Origin: Polymorphum gilvum SL003B-26A1
GTDB taxonomy: Bacteria > Pseudomonadota > Alphaproteobacteria > Rhizobiales > Stappiaceae
Assembly: GCF_000192745.1 (NCBI RefSeq)
Contig: NC_015259.1
Span: forward strand, 2,123,001-2,187,000
Length of the DNA stretch: 64,000 bases
Direction of reading: 5' to 3'
Shown: one piece after another, positions 25,639 to 34,863 of the stretch
Layout of the letters: every line of letters begins with the position of its first letter
How positions within the stretch are numbered: position 1 is the first letter of the stretch
The notes under the pieces: generated by a model
Told to the model about the DNA's origin: nothing
The model's database searches: none
What the model saw: only the letters and a program-made list of their open reading frames with translations
Made by a program: the position numbers and the translations under genes

Positions 25639-26985
25639 TCAGCTTCCGTGCCCGGACAGGTACTTCTCGAGCCAATGAATATCGTACTGGCCGTTGGCGA
25701 TGTCCTGGTTGTCGACGAGGTCGCGGAACAGCGGCACGGTCGACTGGATGCCGTCGACGACGAACTCGTCCAGGCAGCGCCTGAGCCGCATCATGCACTC
25801 GACGCGGTTGCGTCCGTGGACAATCAGCTTGCCGATCAGGCTATCGTAATAGGGCGGGATGCGGTAGCCCTGATAGACGCCGGAATCGACCCGAACGCCG
25901 AGCCCGCCGGGCGGATGATAGTAGGTGATCTGGCCGGGCGATGGGGCGAAGGTGCGCGGGTTCTCGGCGTTGATGCGGCATTCGATGGCGTGGCCCTCGA
26001 ACAGCACGTCCTCCTGGCGCAGCGATAGCGTGCCGCCGGCGGCAATGCGGATCTGTTCGTTGACGAGGTCGATGCCGGTGATCATCTCGGTGACCGGATG
26101 CTCGACCTGCAGGCGCGTGTTCATCTCGATGAAATAGAACTCGCCGTCCTCGTAGAGGAACTCGACCGTGCCGGCACCGCGGTACTTCAGCTTGCGCATC
26201 GCGTCGGCGACGATCTCGCCGATTTCCATCCGCTGGCTGGCGTTGAGCGCCGGCGAGGGGGCTTCCTCGAGTACCTTCTGGTGCCGGCGCTGCAGCGAAC
26301 AGTCGCGCTCGCCGAGATGAATGGCGTTGCCCTGGCCGTCGCCGAGCACCTGGATCTCGATGTGGCGCGGCCTGGCGAGGTATTTTTCCATGTACAGGGC
26401 ATCGTCGCCGAACGCCGCCTTGGCTTCGGACCGCGCCGTTGACAGGGCGTTGTCGAGATGGGCCTCGGTCATGGCCACCTTCATGCCGCGACCGCCGCCG
26501 CCGGCAGCGGCCTTGACCAGCACAGGGTAGCCGATCTCGCGGGCGATCGCATGGGCGTCGTCCTTCGGCGTGACGGCGCCGTCGGACCCCGGGACGACCG
26601 GAATACCAAGGCGCTTGGCGGTCTGCTTGGCCTCGATCTTGTCGCCCATGATGCGGATGTGCTCGGACGTCGGGCCGATGAAGGTGATGCCGTGGGCCTC
26701 GAGGATCTCCGCGAAGCGGGCGTTTTCGGACAGGAAGCCGTAGCCAGGGTGGACGGCATCGGCGCCGGTGATTTCGCAGGCGGCCAGAAGCTGGGGAATG
26801 TTGAGATAGCTGTCGCGCGCCGGCGGCGGTCCGATGCACACGCTCTCGTCGGCGAGGCGAACGTGCATCGCGTCGGCGTCGGCCGTGGAATGCACCGCGA
26901 CCGTCGAGATGCCCAGCTCCTTGCAGGCCCTGAGGACCCGGAGGGCGATCTCGCCCCGATTTGCGATCAGGATCTTGGAGAACAT
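25639..26985 (-). CDS. accC: Acetyl-CoA carboxylase, biotin carboxylase subunit
   Basis: 448 residues, standard for AccC. The N-terminal [24 protein letters not shown] is diagnostic. The ATP-grasp glycine-rich loop [13 protein letters not shown], the [27 protein letters not shown] active-site segment and the C-terminal domain are complete. It carboxylates the biotin on AccB with ATP and bicarbonate in the first step of fatty-acid synthesis. It starts 12 bases after accB, the usual accBC pair. Confidence 0.97.
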   Translation of the reverse strand: MFSKILIANRGEIALRVLRACKELGISTVAVHSTADADAMHVRLADESVCIGPPPARDSYLNIPQLLAACEITGADAVHPGYGFLSENARFAEILEAHGITFIGPTSEHIRIMGDKIEAKQTAKRLGIPVVPGSDGAVTPKDDAHAIAREIGYPVLVKAAAGGGGRGMKVAMTEAHLDNALSTARSEAKAAFGDDALYMEKYLARPRHIEIQVLGDGQGNAIHLGERDCSLQRRHQKVLEEAPSPALNASQRMEIGEIVADAMRKLKYRGAGTVEFLYEDGEFYFIEMNTRLQVEHPVTEMITGIDLVNEQIRIAAGGTLSLRQEDVLFEGHAIECRINAENPRTFAPSPGQITYYHPPGGLGVRVDSGVYQGYRIPPYYDSLIGKLIVHGRNRVECMMRLRRCLDEFVVDGIQSTVPLFRDLVDNQDIANGQYDIHWLEKYLSGHGS

Positions 26986-26997
26986 TACCGCCCGCCC

Positions 26998-27459
26998 TTA
27001 TTCGACGATGAACAGCGGCTCGCCGTATTCGACCGGCTGGGCGTCCTCGACGAGGATCTGCTTGACGGTGCCACTGCGCGGCGCCGGGATCTGGTTCATC
27101 GTCTTCATGGCTTCGACGATCAGGATCGTCTGGCCTTCGCTGACCCGGTCGCCTACCTCGACGAAGACGCGGGCGCCGGGCTCGGGAGCCAGGTAGGCGG
27201 TGCCGACCATCGGCGACGTGACGACGCCCGGATGGCTGGACGGATCGGCGGCGGTCGCGGCGACCACTGCGGCGGCAGCCGGCACCACGGCGGCGGGAGC
27301 GGCCGGCGCGGCGACGGCGGCCTCGACGGTCAGCTGGCGGGCGACGCGGACCCGGAAGTCCTTCTGCTCCAGCTCGATCTCCGAGAGATTGGTCTCGTCC
27401 AGCAGGAGGGCGAGTTCTCGGATCAGTTCTTTGTCAAACGTCTTGTTTTCTTTGGACAT
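26998..27459 (-). CDS. accB: Acetyl-CoA carboxylase biotin carboxyl carrier protein
   Basis: 153 residues from the ATG at 27459 ([20 protein letters not shown]); the longer open frame upstream overlaps aroQ and is rejected. The order is an N-terminal helix, an Ala/Pro/Val-rich flexible linker (about 48-75) and a biotinyl domain. The biotin-accepting lysine is K119 in VEAMKTMNQ; the residue after Lys is Thr where many enzymes have Met. The [16 protein letters not shown] start of the biotinyl domain is typical. It lies 29 bases after aroQ and 12 bases before accC. Confidence 0.95.
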   Translation of the reverse strand: MSKENKTFDKELIRELALLLDETNLSEIELEQKDFRVRVARQLTVEAAVAAPAAPAAVVPAAAAVVAATAADPSSHPGVVTSPMVGTAYLAPEPGARVFVEVGDRVSEGQTILIVEAMKTMNQIPAPRSGTVKQILVEDAQPVEYGEPLFIVE

Positions 27460-27488
27460 CTCGGATGTGCTTTCGGTTTGGTGTCGGG

Positions 27489-27929
27489 TCACGCGCGGAC
27501 CATGCCGGCAAGCGCTTCCAGCGCGAGGTCGTAGCCCTTGGCGCCGAAGCCGCAGATCACGCCGGCTGCAACCGGCGACACGTAGGAATGATGGCGGAAC
27601 GGTTCCCTGGAGAAGACATTCGACAGGTGGACCTCCACGGTCGGAATCGCGGCCGTGCGGATCGCGTCGTGGATCGCGACCGAGGTGTGGGTATAGGCGG
27701 CAGGATTGATCACCAGGCCCTGCGCTTCGTCGCCGGCTTCCTGGATCCAGTCGACGAGGGTGCCTTCGGCATTCGACTGGCGGAACACGATGTCGAAGCC
27801 AAGCCGCTGTCCCGTGGCGCGGCACTGCGCTTCGATGTCGGCCAGCGTCGTGCGGCCGTAGGTCTCCGGTTCGCGGGTGCCGAGCCGGTTGAGATTTGGG
27901 CCGTTCAGGATGAATATGGAGGCGGGCAT
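27489..27929 (-). CDS. aroQ: 3-dehydroquinate dehydratase, type II
   Basis: 146 residues, the normal dodecameric type II size. The N-terminal [20 protein letters not shown] with the catalytic tyrosine, [22 protein letters not shown] and the histidine in [23 protein letters not shown] are all present. It dehydrates 3-dehydroquinate in the shikimate pathway. Location directly before accBC is common in alphaproteobacteria. Confidence 0.97.
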   Translation of the reverse strand: MPASIFILNGPNLNRLGTREPETYGRTTLADIEAQCRATGQRLGFDIVFRQSNAEGTLVDWIQEAGDEAQGLVINPAAYTHTSVAIHDAIRTAAIPTVEVHLSNVFSREPFRHHSYVSPVAAGVICGFGAKGYDLALEALAGMVRA

Positions 27930-28024
27930 CGATACTCCATCGCCGCGAATTCCGCCTCCTTATAGGGATTTGCCGGGGTCAGGAAAAGCCCTGAATGGTC
28001 CCGCGGGCTCCCTGTCCCCGGCGC

Positions 28025-28795
28025 TCAGCAGGTTGTGCTGTCGCAGGCGCGCATCGCCTCGATCTTCTGCCTCAGCTCGTTGTAGCCGACAGCACCCATG
28101 ATGACCTCGGTGCCGATCACGTAGGAGGGCGTGCCGGTGAGGCCGAGGCGGTTGGCCAGCGTGTAGACCTCCTCGACCGTCGCGCCGACTTCCGGGCTCG
28201 CCAGGGCCGCTTCCAGATCTGCGCCGGACAGACCGATGGAGGCGGCGATCTCGAGCGCGCTGGCCTTGTTGGCCTGGCCGCGGTGGTTCAGAAGGGCGGC
28301 GTGGAAGTCGCCGTATTTCTCCGGCGCCACGGTGTTGACGGCGATGGCGACTTGGGCCGCTTCCATCGAGCCCTGGCCGAGCACCGGGAATTCCTTCAGC
28401 ACCACCCGCAGATTGGGGTCTTCCGCGATCAGGCGGTCCATGTCGCCCAGGGCGCGCTTGCAGTAGCCGCAGTTGTAGTCGAAGAACTCCACCATGGTGA
28501 CGCCGCCGTCGGGATTGCCGAGCACGGCCTGCCGGGTCGAGTTGTACAGGATGCCGGCAGCGTCGGAAACGGCGGCCTGCCGGGCTGCAGCTTCGGCTTC
28601 CTTTTCCCGCCGGTCGAGTTCGATGATGGCGTCGCGGACCACTTCCGGATTGGCGAGCAGGTATTCGCGCACGATCTGTTCGACCTTCGAGCGGTCGAGT
28701 TCTTGCGAGACGGCCGGGGCCGGAACTGCGACGGTCAACAGCGCGAGAAGCGAGAGGGCGGCCGAGAATGCGCGCACGCAGGACTTGCGGACCAT
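28025..28795 (-). CDS. DsbA-family periplasmic thiol-disulfide oxidoreductase
   Basis: 256 residues with an excellent AAGGAG six bases before the ATG. The signal peptide runs to about residue 30. A helical N-terminal extension (about 32-85, rich in Glu and Arg) precedes the thioredoxin-fold domain with active site C109-G-Y-C112 in EFFDYNCGYCKRAL. The cis-proline loop is LTGTPSYVIG. The layout resembles Com1/DsbA-like proteins with an N-terminal oligomerisation region rather than classical DsbA. Two extra cysteines lie at the extreme C-terminus (ACDSTTC). It sits between the M48 protease and aroQ. Confidence 0.9.
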   Translation of the reverse strand: MVRKSCVRAFSAALSLLALLTVAVPAPAVSQELDRSKVEQIVREYLLANPEVVRDAIIELDRREKEAEAAARQAAVSDAAGILYNSTRQAVLGNPDGGVTMVEFFDYNCGYCKRALGDMDRLIAEDPNLRVVLKEFPVLGQGSMEAAQVAIAVNTVAPEKYGDFHAALLNHRGQANKASALEIAASIGLSGADLEAALASPEVGATVEEVYTLANRLGLTGTPSYVIGTEVIMGAVGYNELRQKIEAMRACDSTTC

Positions 28796-28862
28796 GATTG
28801 TCTCCTTGGCCTGCCGGCGGCGGCCGTTGCGGATTGCCTGATCGGGCAGGGGGCGATGCCCA

Positions 28863-30293
28863 CTACTGCCCGAATGATGGAGGCTTATAGGACACGATGT
28901 CGTCGGCCTGTAGCCATGACGGTGTTCCTGGCTTCAAATTCTTTTGAGCGCGCGCCGCGTAGCGCTTCGCGCCCTGGAAGTCGCCGGCCATCATCAGGCC
29001 TTGCGCGGTGGCGACATCGGCCTCCGGCTGCTTGCCCTGGCGCGCCAGGGCGATCGCCAGCTGGCTGTAGGCGATGCCCGAGTTGGGATCCCGCTGGATG
29101 CCGCTCTTGAGCACCCGCTCGGCCTCCGGCAGCAGCGTCGGATCGTTCGCGCCGACCAGGGCATAGCCGAGCCAGATCAGGAACTGGCCCTCGTTCGGCT
29201 GCAGGGCAACCGCCTTGCGGAACGGCGCGACAGCTTCGCGCGGATTGCCCGATTCGAGCAGCGCCTGGCCCTTCAGTTCTTGGAAATAGGGATTGTTAGG
29301 CTGCTGCGCGATGAGCGCGTCGATCGCCTTCACCGCATCGCGGCTGCGGGTGTTCATGGTCGCGATGGCCCGAGCATACTGGGCCGCGAGACTCGTGTCC
29401 GAACGCGGATAGGCGCGGGCGACCGCGTTGGGATGGCTGGTGAAGGCCAGCAGTTTCGCGCGCACCATGTCGTGGCGCGCCTGCAGCGCGGTCGGCGCAG
29501 GCGTGTCGAAATAGCGGCTCTTGCGCGCCTCGGCCTCAAGGGCGTTGTAGCGCTCGCGGGCCATCGGATGGCTGAGGGCGTAGGGATCGGCGTAGCGGGA
29601 CGAAAATATCTGCTGATCGGCGAAGCGCTCGAAGGTCTTGAGCATGCCCTTGGCCGACTGGCCGGTCGCCTCTAGGTACCTCAGGGCAGCCTTGTCCGCA
29701 GCCGCCTCCTCGCCGCGCTGGTAGGCGAGCAGGGATCGCTGGCCGACGGATCCGGCGCCCAGAGCCATGGCTGCACCGCCCTGCGCCACGCCGCCTGCGC
29801 CGGAGGAGGCGCCTGCGGCCATCGCGCCGACCCCGAGCACCAGTCCGATCACGGACATGATCTGGGCGTTGGTGGCTGCCTGGCGCAGGCGAACCAGATG
29901 GCGGCCGGCGATATGGCCGGTCTCGTGCGCGATCACGCCGATCACCTCGCCCGGCGTCTCCGCATCCATCAGCACGCCGAGGTTGACGAACATGCGCCGG
30001 GAATCGGGCACGAACGCGTTGAAGCCCTTGTCGTTGACGAGGATGATCTCGACCTGCGACTGGGGCAGGCCGGCCGCGCGATAGATGGGGGCGGCATAGT
30101 CGCGCAGCAGCGCCTCCGCTTCGGCATCGCGGACCAGCGGAAGCTTTCCGGTCTGGGCGTGAACCTGCGGCATGGCGAGCGGAAGAGCCGCCAGGCCGGC
30201 GCTGGCCAACGCGAGAAGACGACGGAAGGTGCCGAGCGGCGTCCTTCGCGACCGCTCGCAACAGGAGCTTGTTGGCTGCGCAATCATCTGCAA
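28863..30293 (-). CDS. M48-family metalloprotease with TPR repeats (BepA-like)
   Basis: 476 residues. A signal peptide runs to about residue 47 (ending VHAQ). The peptidase domain has the zinc motif H123-E-T-G-H127 and a third ligand in the EEAAADKAAL region (about 195). A hydrophobic Gly/Ala stretch lies between (about 143-185). The C-terminal half carries tetratricopeptide repeats (YFQELKGQALLESGNPREAV, EGQFLIWLGYALVG, GIAYSQLAIALARQGKQPEA). E. coli BepA with this layout is a periplasmic protease and chaperone in outer-membrane protein quality control; the same role is inferred here. Confidence 0.92.
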   Translation of the reverse strand: MQMIAQPTSSCCERSRRTPLGTFRRLLALASAGLAALPLAMPQVHAQTGKLPLVRDAEAEALLRDYAAPIYRAAGLPQSQVEIILVNDKGFNAFVPDSRRMFVNLGVLMDAETPGEVIGVIAHETGHIAGRHLVRLRQAATNAQIMSVIGLVLGVGAMAAGASSGAGGVAQGGAAMALGAGSVGQRSLLAYQRGEEAAADKAALRYLEATGQSAKGMLKTFERFADQQIFSSRYADPYALSHPMARERYNALEAEARKSRYFDTPAPTALQARHDMVRAKLLAFTSHPNAVARAYPRSDTSLAAQYARAIATMNTRSRDAVKAIDALIAQQPNNPYFQELKGQALLESGNPREAVAPFRKAVALQPNEGQFLIWLGYALVGANDPTLLPEAERVLKSGIQRDPNSGIAYSQLAIALARQGKQPEADVATAQGLMMAGDFQGAKRYAARAQKNLKPGTPSWLQADDIVSYKPPSFGQ

Positions 30294-30444
30294 TGGCTGT
30301 TTCCCGAAACCGTTGGTTGGACAGACCCTAGGAGACCAGCCTTGCGCTGGTCAACATCGAGCGGCTAGTGAAGCGCGGGAATGAGGCTGAACCGCGACGT
30401 CAGGGACGCCTGTCACAGCCGGTTCGCTAGCGGAGAGTGTCGGA

Positions 30445-31608
30445 ATGTCGTTGCCCAGCCTGTCGCCGTCGAAACGCAGTGCAGTCGAACCGTTTCTCGC
30501 CATGGATGTGCTGTCCTCGGCCAGGGCTCTGGAAGCGGCTGGCCGGTCGATCATCCACATGGAGGTCGGTCAGCCAGGGGCACCCGCGCCGACCCGCGTT
30601 CTGGACGCCGCGCGCGAGGCGCTCGCCGACGGCCGACTCGGGTATACGGAGGCGCGCGGGCTGGAGCGCTTCCGCCGCCGGATCAGCCGCCACTATGCCG
30701 ACACCTACGGCGTCGAGGTTCCCGAAGCACGGGTGCTGGCCACGACGGGATCGTCGGCCGCCTTCAACCTGACTTTCCTGGCCGCCTTCGATCCCGGCGA
30801 CCGGATCGCGCTCGCGGCGCCCGGCTATCCGGCCTACCGCAACATCCTGACCGCTCTCGGCCTGGAGGCGGTGGAAATCCCTGTCGGTCCCGAGACCCGG
30901 TGGGCGCTGACGCCCGATCACGTCGAGGCTGCGCACCGGCAGCGACCGCTCAAGGGCGTGCTGGTTGCCAGTCCGGGCAATCCGACCGGCACGATGATGA
31001 CGCCCGAGGCCCTGGGTGCTCTGGTCGAGGCCAGCCGCGCCCTTGGCCTCTGGTTCATCTCCGACGAGATCTACCATGGACTGGTCTATCAAGGCCGGCA
31101 GGAGACGGCGCTCACGTTTTCCGACGATGTCATCGTAATCAACAGCTTCTCCAAGTACTACTGCATGACCGGCTGGAGGATCGGCTGGATGATCGCGCCC
31201 GAGGTGCTCGTGCGGCCTATGGAGCGCATTGCGCAGAGCCTCTACATCTCGCCGCCGGACCTGTCCCAGCGCGCAGCCATCGCCGCCTTCGACGCCACGG
31301 ACGAACTCGACCGGGTCAAGGCGGGCTATGCGGCCAACCGGGCCCTGCTGCTGCACCGTTTGCCGGCGATCGGCTTCGACGAACTGCTGCCGGTCGACGG
31401 TGCATTCTATGTCTATGCCAGCATTCGCAGATTCAGCAATGACGCCCTCGACTTCTCCCGGCGCATGCTGGTCGAAGCGGGCGTCGCGGCGACGCCCGGA
31501 CCGGATTTCGACCATCAGCGGGGCAACGGCTATATTCGGTTCTCCTTCGCGGGGACCGGCGCCGACATGGAGGAGGCGATGACGCGGTTGCAGACCTGGC
31601 TCGTCTGA
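30445..31608 (+). CDS. PLP-dependent class I/II aminotransferase
   Basis: 387 residues. It starts MSLPSLSPSKRSAVEPFLAMDV and has the fold-type I landmarks: MEVGQPGAPAP, LVASPGNPTGTMM, the Asp in FISDEIYHGLVY, and the PLP lysine K237 in INSFSKYYCMTGWRIGWM. The arginine in GYIRFSF binds the substrate carboxylate. It resembles aspartate/aromatic-type aminotransferases, but the exact amino acid is not fixed by the sequence. It is convergent with rne across a bidirectional terminator. Confidence 0.9.
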   Translation: MSLPSLSPSKRSAVEPFLAMDVLSSARALEAAGRSIIHMEVGQPGAPAPTRVLDAAREALADGRLGYTEARGLERFRRRISRHYADTYGVEVPEARVLATTGSSAAFNLTFLAAFDPGDRIALAAPGYPAYRNILTALGLEAVEIPVGPETRWALTPDHVEAAHRQRPLKGVLVASPGNPTGTMMTPEALGALVEASRALGLWFISDEIYHGLVYQGRQETALTFSDDVIVINSFSKYYCMTGWRIGWMIAPEVLVRPMERIAQSLYISPPDLSQRAAIAAFDATDELDRVKAGYAANRALLLHRLPAIGFDELLPVDGAFYVYASIRRFSNDALDFSRRMLVEAGVAATPGPDFDHQRGNGYIRFSFAGTGADMEEAMTRLQTWLV

Positions 31609-31651
31609 CCTGGGGCTCGGACGGACTGCGCGCCGAAAGCTGCACGCGATC

Positions 31652-31680
31652 AAAAAAGGCGGCCCTGTGGGTCGCCTTTT
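31652..31680. terminator. Bidirectional terminator between aminotransferase and rne
   Basis: AAAAAAGGCGGCCC and GGGTCGCCTTTT pair across TGT with one mismatch. T-runs on both strands serve the convergent genes ending at 31608 (+) and 31726 (-). Confidence 0.85.
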
Positions 31681-31725
31681 CCATTCAGAAAACAATCCGT
31701 CAGCCGACGAAGCGATGCTCGACGC

Positions 31726-34197
31726 TCAGAAGAACGAGCGACGCTGCCACCACCCGGACCGCTTGGGCTTGCTGTCGTCGCCTTCGGCCGGCTCGCTACC
31801 GCTGCGCTCGCTGGTGACGACCGGGGTCACGGGGGCTGCGGGCCGAGCCGGCGCGGCCGGCGCCGCCTCGACGACCTCTTCCTCAGCCACCGCCTCAGCT
31901 GCGGGCGCGGCTTCGGTTTCCGCAACGACCGCTTCGCCCGCCATTTCTGCAGGTTCCGGTTCTGCAGGTTCCGGGGCCGGCTCGGTCGGAGTTGGGGCTT
32001 CGACTGCCTCCGCTTCCGTGACCGCCTCCGGCTCCGCGGGGCCTTCCGCGGCCGCAGCCTCGCCGGCTTCGGCAGGCGCGCTCATCTCCGGCTCGCCCTC
32101 GGCATCTTCGCCGTCTCGGATTTCACCCGCAGCTTCGTCGCCGCGGCGGCCGCGCCGGCCGCCGCGGCGGCCGCGCCGGCGCTTGCGCTTGGGCTCCTCG
32201 CCAGCCTGCTCGGAGGTCTCCTCGTCGGTCTCGTCGTCGTCCTCGGCCCCGGATGCCTGTTCTGCGTCCGATCCCCCGACGGCCTGGGCGGCGCGTTCCG
32301 TGCTTCCCGCTCCGTCCGGCGTGCGCTTGCGCTTGCGCCGCCGGCGGCGGCGGCGTTCGCCTTCGTCCTGCGCGCGCTCCTCCGCATCACCTTCCTCGTC
32401 GACTTCCTCGACTTCCTCGACTTCCTCGATTTCCTCGAGGACGACCGTATCCGGCTGCACGATGGCGGGGGCAGGGACCTTGTCGCGGTCGATGAGCGAC
32501 GAGCGCTCCAGCACATAGTGCTGGCCGTTGAGCATCTCGTCGGCCTGGACGGCGATCTCGAGTCCGAACCGGGCCTCGAGGTCGGCGAGATTGCGGCGCT
32601 TCTGATTGAGGATGTAGAGGGCGGCCGCCGTCGTCGTTCGGACGATGACGTTGTGGGTGACGCCCTTGAGCAGGAAGTCCTCCAGCGACCGCAGCACGTG
32701 CAGGGCGACCGATTCGACCGAGCGGATCATGCCCGAGCCGTGGCAATGCGGGCAGACGCTGGTCGAGCTTTCCAGAACGCCGGTACGGATGCGCTGACGC
32801 GACATCTCCAGCAGGCCGAAGTGCGAGATGCGGCCGACCTGGATGCGGGCCCGGTCGTTCTTCAGGCAGTCCTTCAGCTTGCGCTCGACCGTCCGGTTGT
32901 TCTTGTTCTCCTCCATGTCGATGAAGTCGATCACGATCAGCCCCGCGAGGTCGCGCAGGCGAAGCTGACGAGTGACTTCTTCGGCGGCCTCAAGGTTGGT
33001 CTGGAGGGCGGTGTCCTCGATGTTGTGCTCGCGCGTCGACTTGCCCGAGTTGACGTCGATCGACACCAGCGCTTCGGTCTGGTTGATGACGATGTAGCCG
33101 CCGGACTTCAGCGTGACATGGGGCGAGAACATCGCGTCGAGCTGCGGCTCGACCCCAAACTTCGTGAAGATCGGCGTGGCGTCGCGGTAGGGCTGGACGT
33201 TCTTGGCATGGCTCGGCATGAGCATGCGCATGAAGTCCTTGGCCTCGCGATAGCCTTCGTCACCGGCGACCAGCACCTCGTCGATGTCCTTGTTGTAAAG
33301 GTCGCGGATCGAGCGCTTGATCAGGCTGCCTTCCTCGTAGACGAGGCAGGGGGCGCTCGATTTCAGCGTCAGGTCGCGCACGTTCTCCCACAAGCGCATC
33401 AGGTACTCGAAGTCGCGCTTGATCTCCGCCTTGGTGCGGCTGGCGCCGGCCGTGCGCAGGATCACGCCCATTCCATCGGGCACCTCCAGCTCGGAGGCGA
33501 TCTTCTTCAGTCGCTTGCGGTCGGTGGGCTGGGTGATCTTGCGCGAGATGCCGCCGCCGCGGCCAGTGTTCGGCATGAGCACCGAGTAGCGTCCGGCGAG
33601 CGACAGGTAGGTCGTCAGAGCCGCGCCCTTGTTGCCGCGTTCCTCCTTGACGACCTGAACCAGAAGCACCTGGCGGCGCTTGATGACTTCCTGGATCTTG
33701 TACTGGCGGCGCTGACGGGGACGGCGCTCGGGCACTTCCTCCATCGCGTCTTCGGCACCGACCGATTCGACATGATCCTCGTCGTCGTCCTCCTCGTCGC
33801 CATTCTCGCCATTCTCGCCGTTGTCGCCATTCTCGCCGGCGTCGGCTTTGGGAGCGGATACCTTGCGCCTGGCGGCGGCTTTGGCCTCGGCGGCCTCCTG
33901 GCGTTCCTCCTCGTCGCGCTCGTCGTCGAGCAGCGCCTGCCGGTCGGCGACCGGAATCTGGTAGTAGTCCGGGTGGATTTCGCTGAAGGCTAGGAAGCCG
34001 TGCCTGTTGCCGCCGTATTCGACAAAGGCGGCTTGGAGCGAGGGTTCGACCCGCGTCACCTTTGCCAGATAGATATTGCCGCGAAGCTGTTTCCGGTTTG
34101 CTGCCTCGAAGTCGAATTCTTCAACTCGATTGCCGCGGACGACGACGACCCGGGTCTCTTCCGGGTGCGCCGCGTCGATCAGCATCTTGTTTGCCAT
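31726..34197 (-). CDS. rne: Ribonuclease E
   Basis: 823 residues from the ATG at 34197 (MANKMLIDAAHPEE); the upstream in-frame extension lacks a ribosome-binding site. The S1 domain (about 35-215) is interrupted by an acidic Glu/Asp/Asn-Gly insertion, as in other alphaproteobacteria. The DNase-I-like catalytic core has Asp residues in VSIDVNSGKST and IVIDFIDM. The Zn-link CPHCHGSG joins protomers. The disordered C-terminal part has arginine-rich RNA-binding blocks (RRRRRRKRKR, then KRKRRRGRRGGRRGRRG), an acidic/Pro-Ala tract, and ends SGWWQRRSFF, resembling the PNPase-binding tail of alphaproteobacterial RNase E. It is the main endonuclease of mRNA decay and rRNA processing. Several 9- and 15-nt micro-repeats lie in the low-complexity parts. 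Confidence 0.96.
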   Translation of the reverse strand: MANKMLIDAAHPEETRVVVVRGNRVEEFDFEAANRKQLRGNIYLAKVTRVEPSLQAAFVEYGGNRHGFLAFSEIHPDYYQIPVADRQALLDDERDEEERQEAAEAKAAARRKVSAPKADAGENGDNGENGENGDEEDDDEDHVESVGAEDAMEEVPERRPRQRRQYKIQEVIKRRQVLLVQVVKEERGNKGAALTTYLSLAGRYSVLMPNTGRGGGISRKITQPTDRKRLKKIASELEVPDGMGVILRTAGASRTKAEIKRDFEYLMRLWENVRDLTLKSSAPCLVYEEGSLIKRSIRDLYNKDIDEVLVAGDEGYREAKDFMRMLMPSHAKNVQPYRDATPIFTKFGVEPQLDAMFSPHVTLKSGGYIVINQTEALVSIDVNSGKSTREHNIEDTALQTNLEAAEEVTRQLRLRDLAGLIVIDFIDMEENKNNRTVERKLKDCLKNDRARIQVGRISHFGLLEMSRQRIRTGVLESSTSVCPHCHGSGMIRSVESVALHVLRSLEDFLLKGVTHNVIVRTTTAAALYILNQKRRNLADLEARFGLEIAVQADEMLNGQHYVLERSSLIDRDKVPAPAIVQPDTVVLEEIEEVEEVEEVDEEGDAEERAQDEGERRRRRRRKRKRTPDGAGSTERAAQAVGGSDAEQASGAEDDDETDEETSEQAGEEPKRKRRRGRRGGRRGRRGDEAAGEIRDGEDAEGEPEMSAPAEAGEAAAAEGPAEPEAVTEAEAVEAPTPTEPAPEPAEPEPAEMAGEAVVAETEAAPAAEAVAEEEVVEAAPAAPARPAAPVTPVVTSERSGSEPAEGDDSKPKRSGWWQRRSFF

Positions 34198-34863
34198 AGA
34201 TGGTGTTCTCCACGGAAGCCGCGCGGCCGGGGCGCGAAAGGCGCGTTCCTGGTCGTTGGGCGACGCGGTCCGTTCTGTTGTCTTCAGGATGGATGAATGG
34301 GGCAGGGGGGCGCGCGTGGGTGCCAGCGCTCCGGGCAGCACTCCTGTGGGAGCCTGCCGGCACTGCTGTGTCCGCTTGCATCGCGCGATCCGTCAAGGCA
34401 ACGCCTGCCCTTGCTTAAGCCAATGTTACTACAATGCGAATGACCGAAGCTGCGGCATCGCCGCTGCGTCGACATTCCCGTTCGACCGGATCCGGGGGCC
34501 GCATTCCCGGTGACCATTCACTTCTGAGTGGGCGGGGCTAGCCCGGTGAGCCCGCAATGCGATACCCCGGCATCGTCCCGGCCGGATCGCCGCGTCGGAC
34601 AGATGGCCTCGTCCAGAGCTGCTTAATCCGGACGGAACGCGATGACTTGTGGAAAGCCATGCATTTCCGTCATCCGGGGTGGTATCGATTGCAAACCGAA
34701 ATCCGTAGTGTTCTTTTACGGTCGGATGCGCGCGTTGGCAAGCAATGGAAATCGGCTATGGCACGGATCCGATGCCGACGGCGAGCGTCAACGAAAGGTT
34801 AACTGTGACCGGTCAGGTTTGTGCCAATCGACGCAGAAGCGCTGCTTGCGGGAGCCAACTGCA
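34198..34863. other. Long intergenic region between divergent rne and amidase genes
   Basis: About 665 bases with no credible coding frame on either strand. The rne side probably holds a long 5' leader, as expected where RNase E regulates its own mRNA, but I could not fix a promoter or a known leader fold. The amidase side contains AT-richer patches (about 34700-34720 and 34790-34805) that may hold its promoter. No tRNA or terminator was seen. Confidence 0.5.

Noticed and set aside
34642-34863. N-terminal extension of the amidase to an ATG at 34642
   Set aside because: It would place 74 residues before the signal peptide, and its start lacks a ribosome-binding site; the GTG at 34864 precedes the signal directly.
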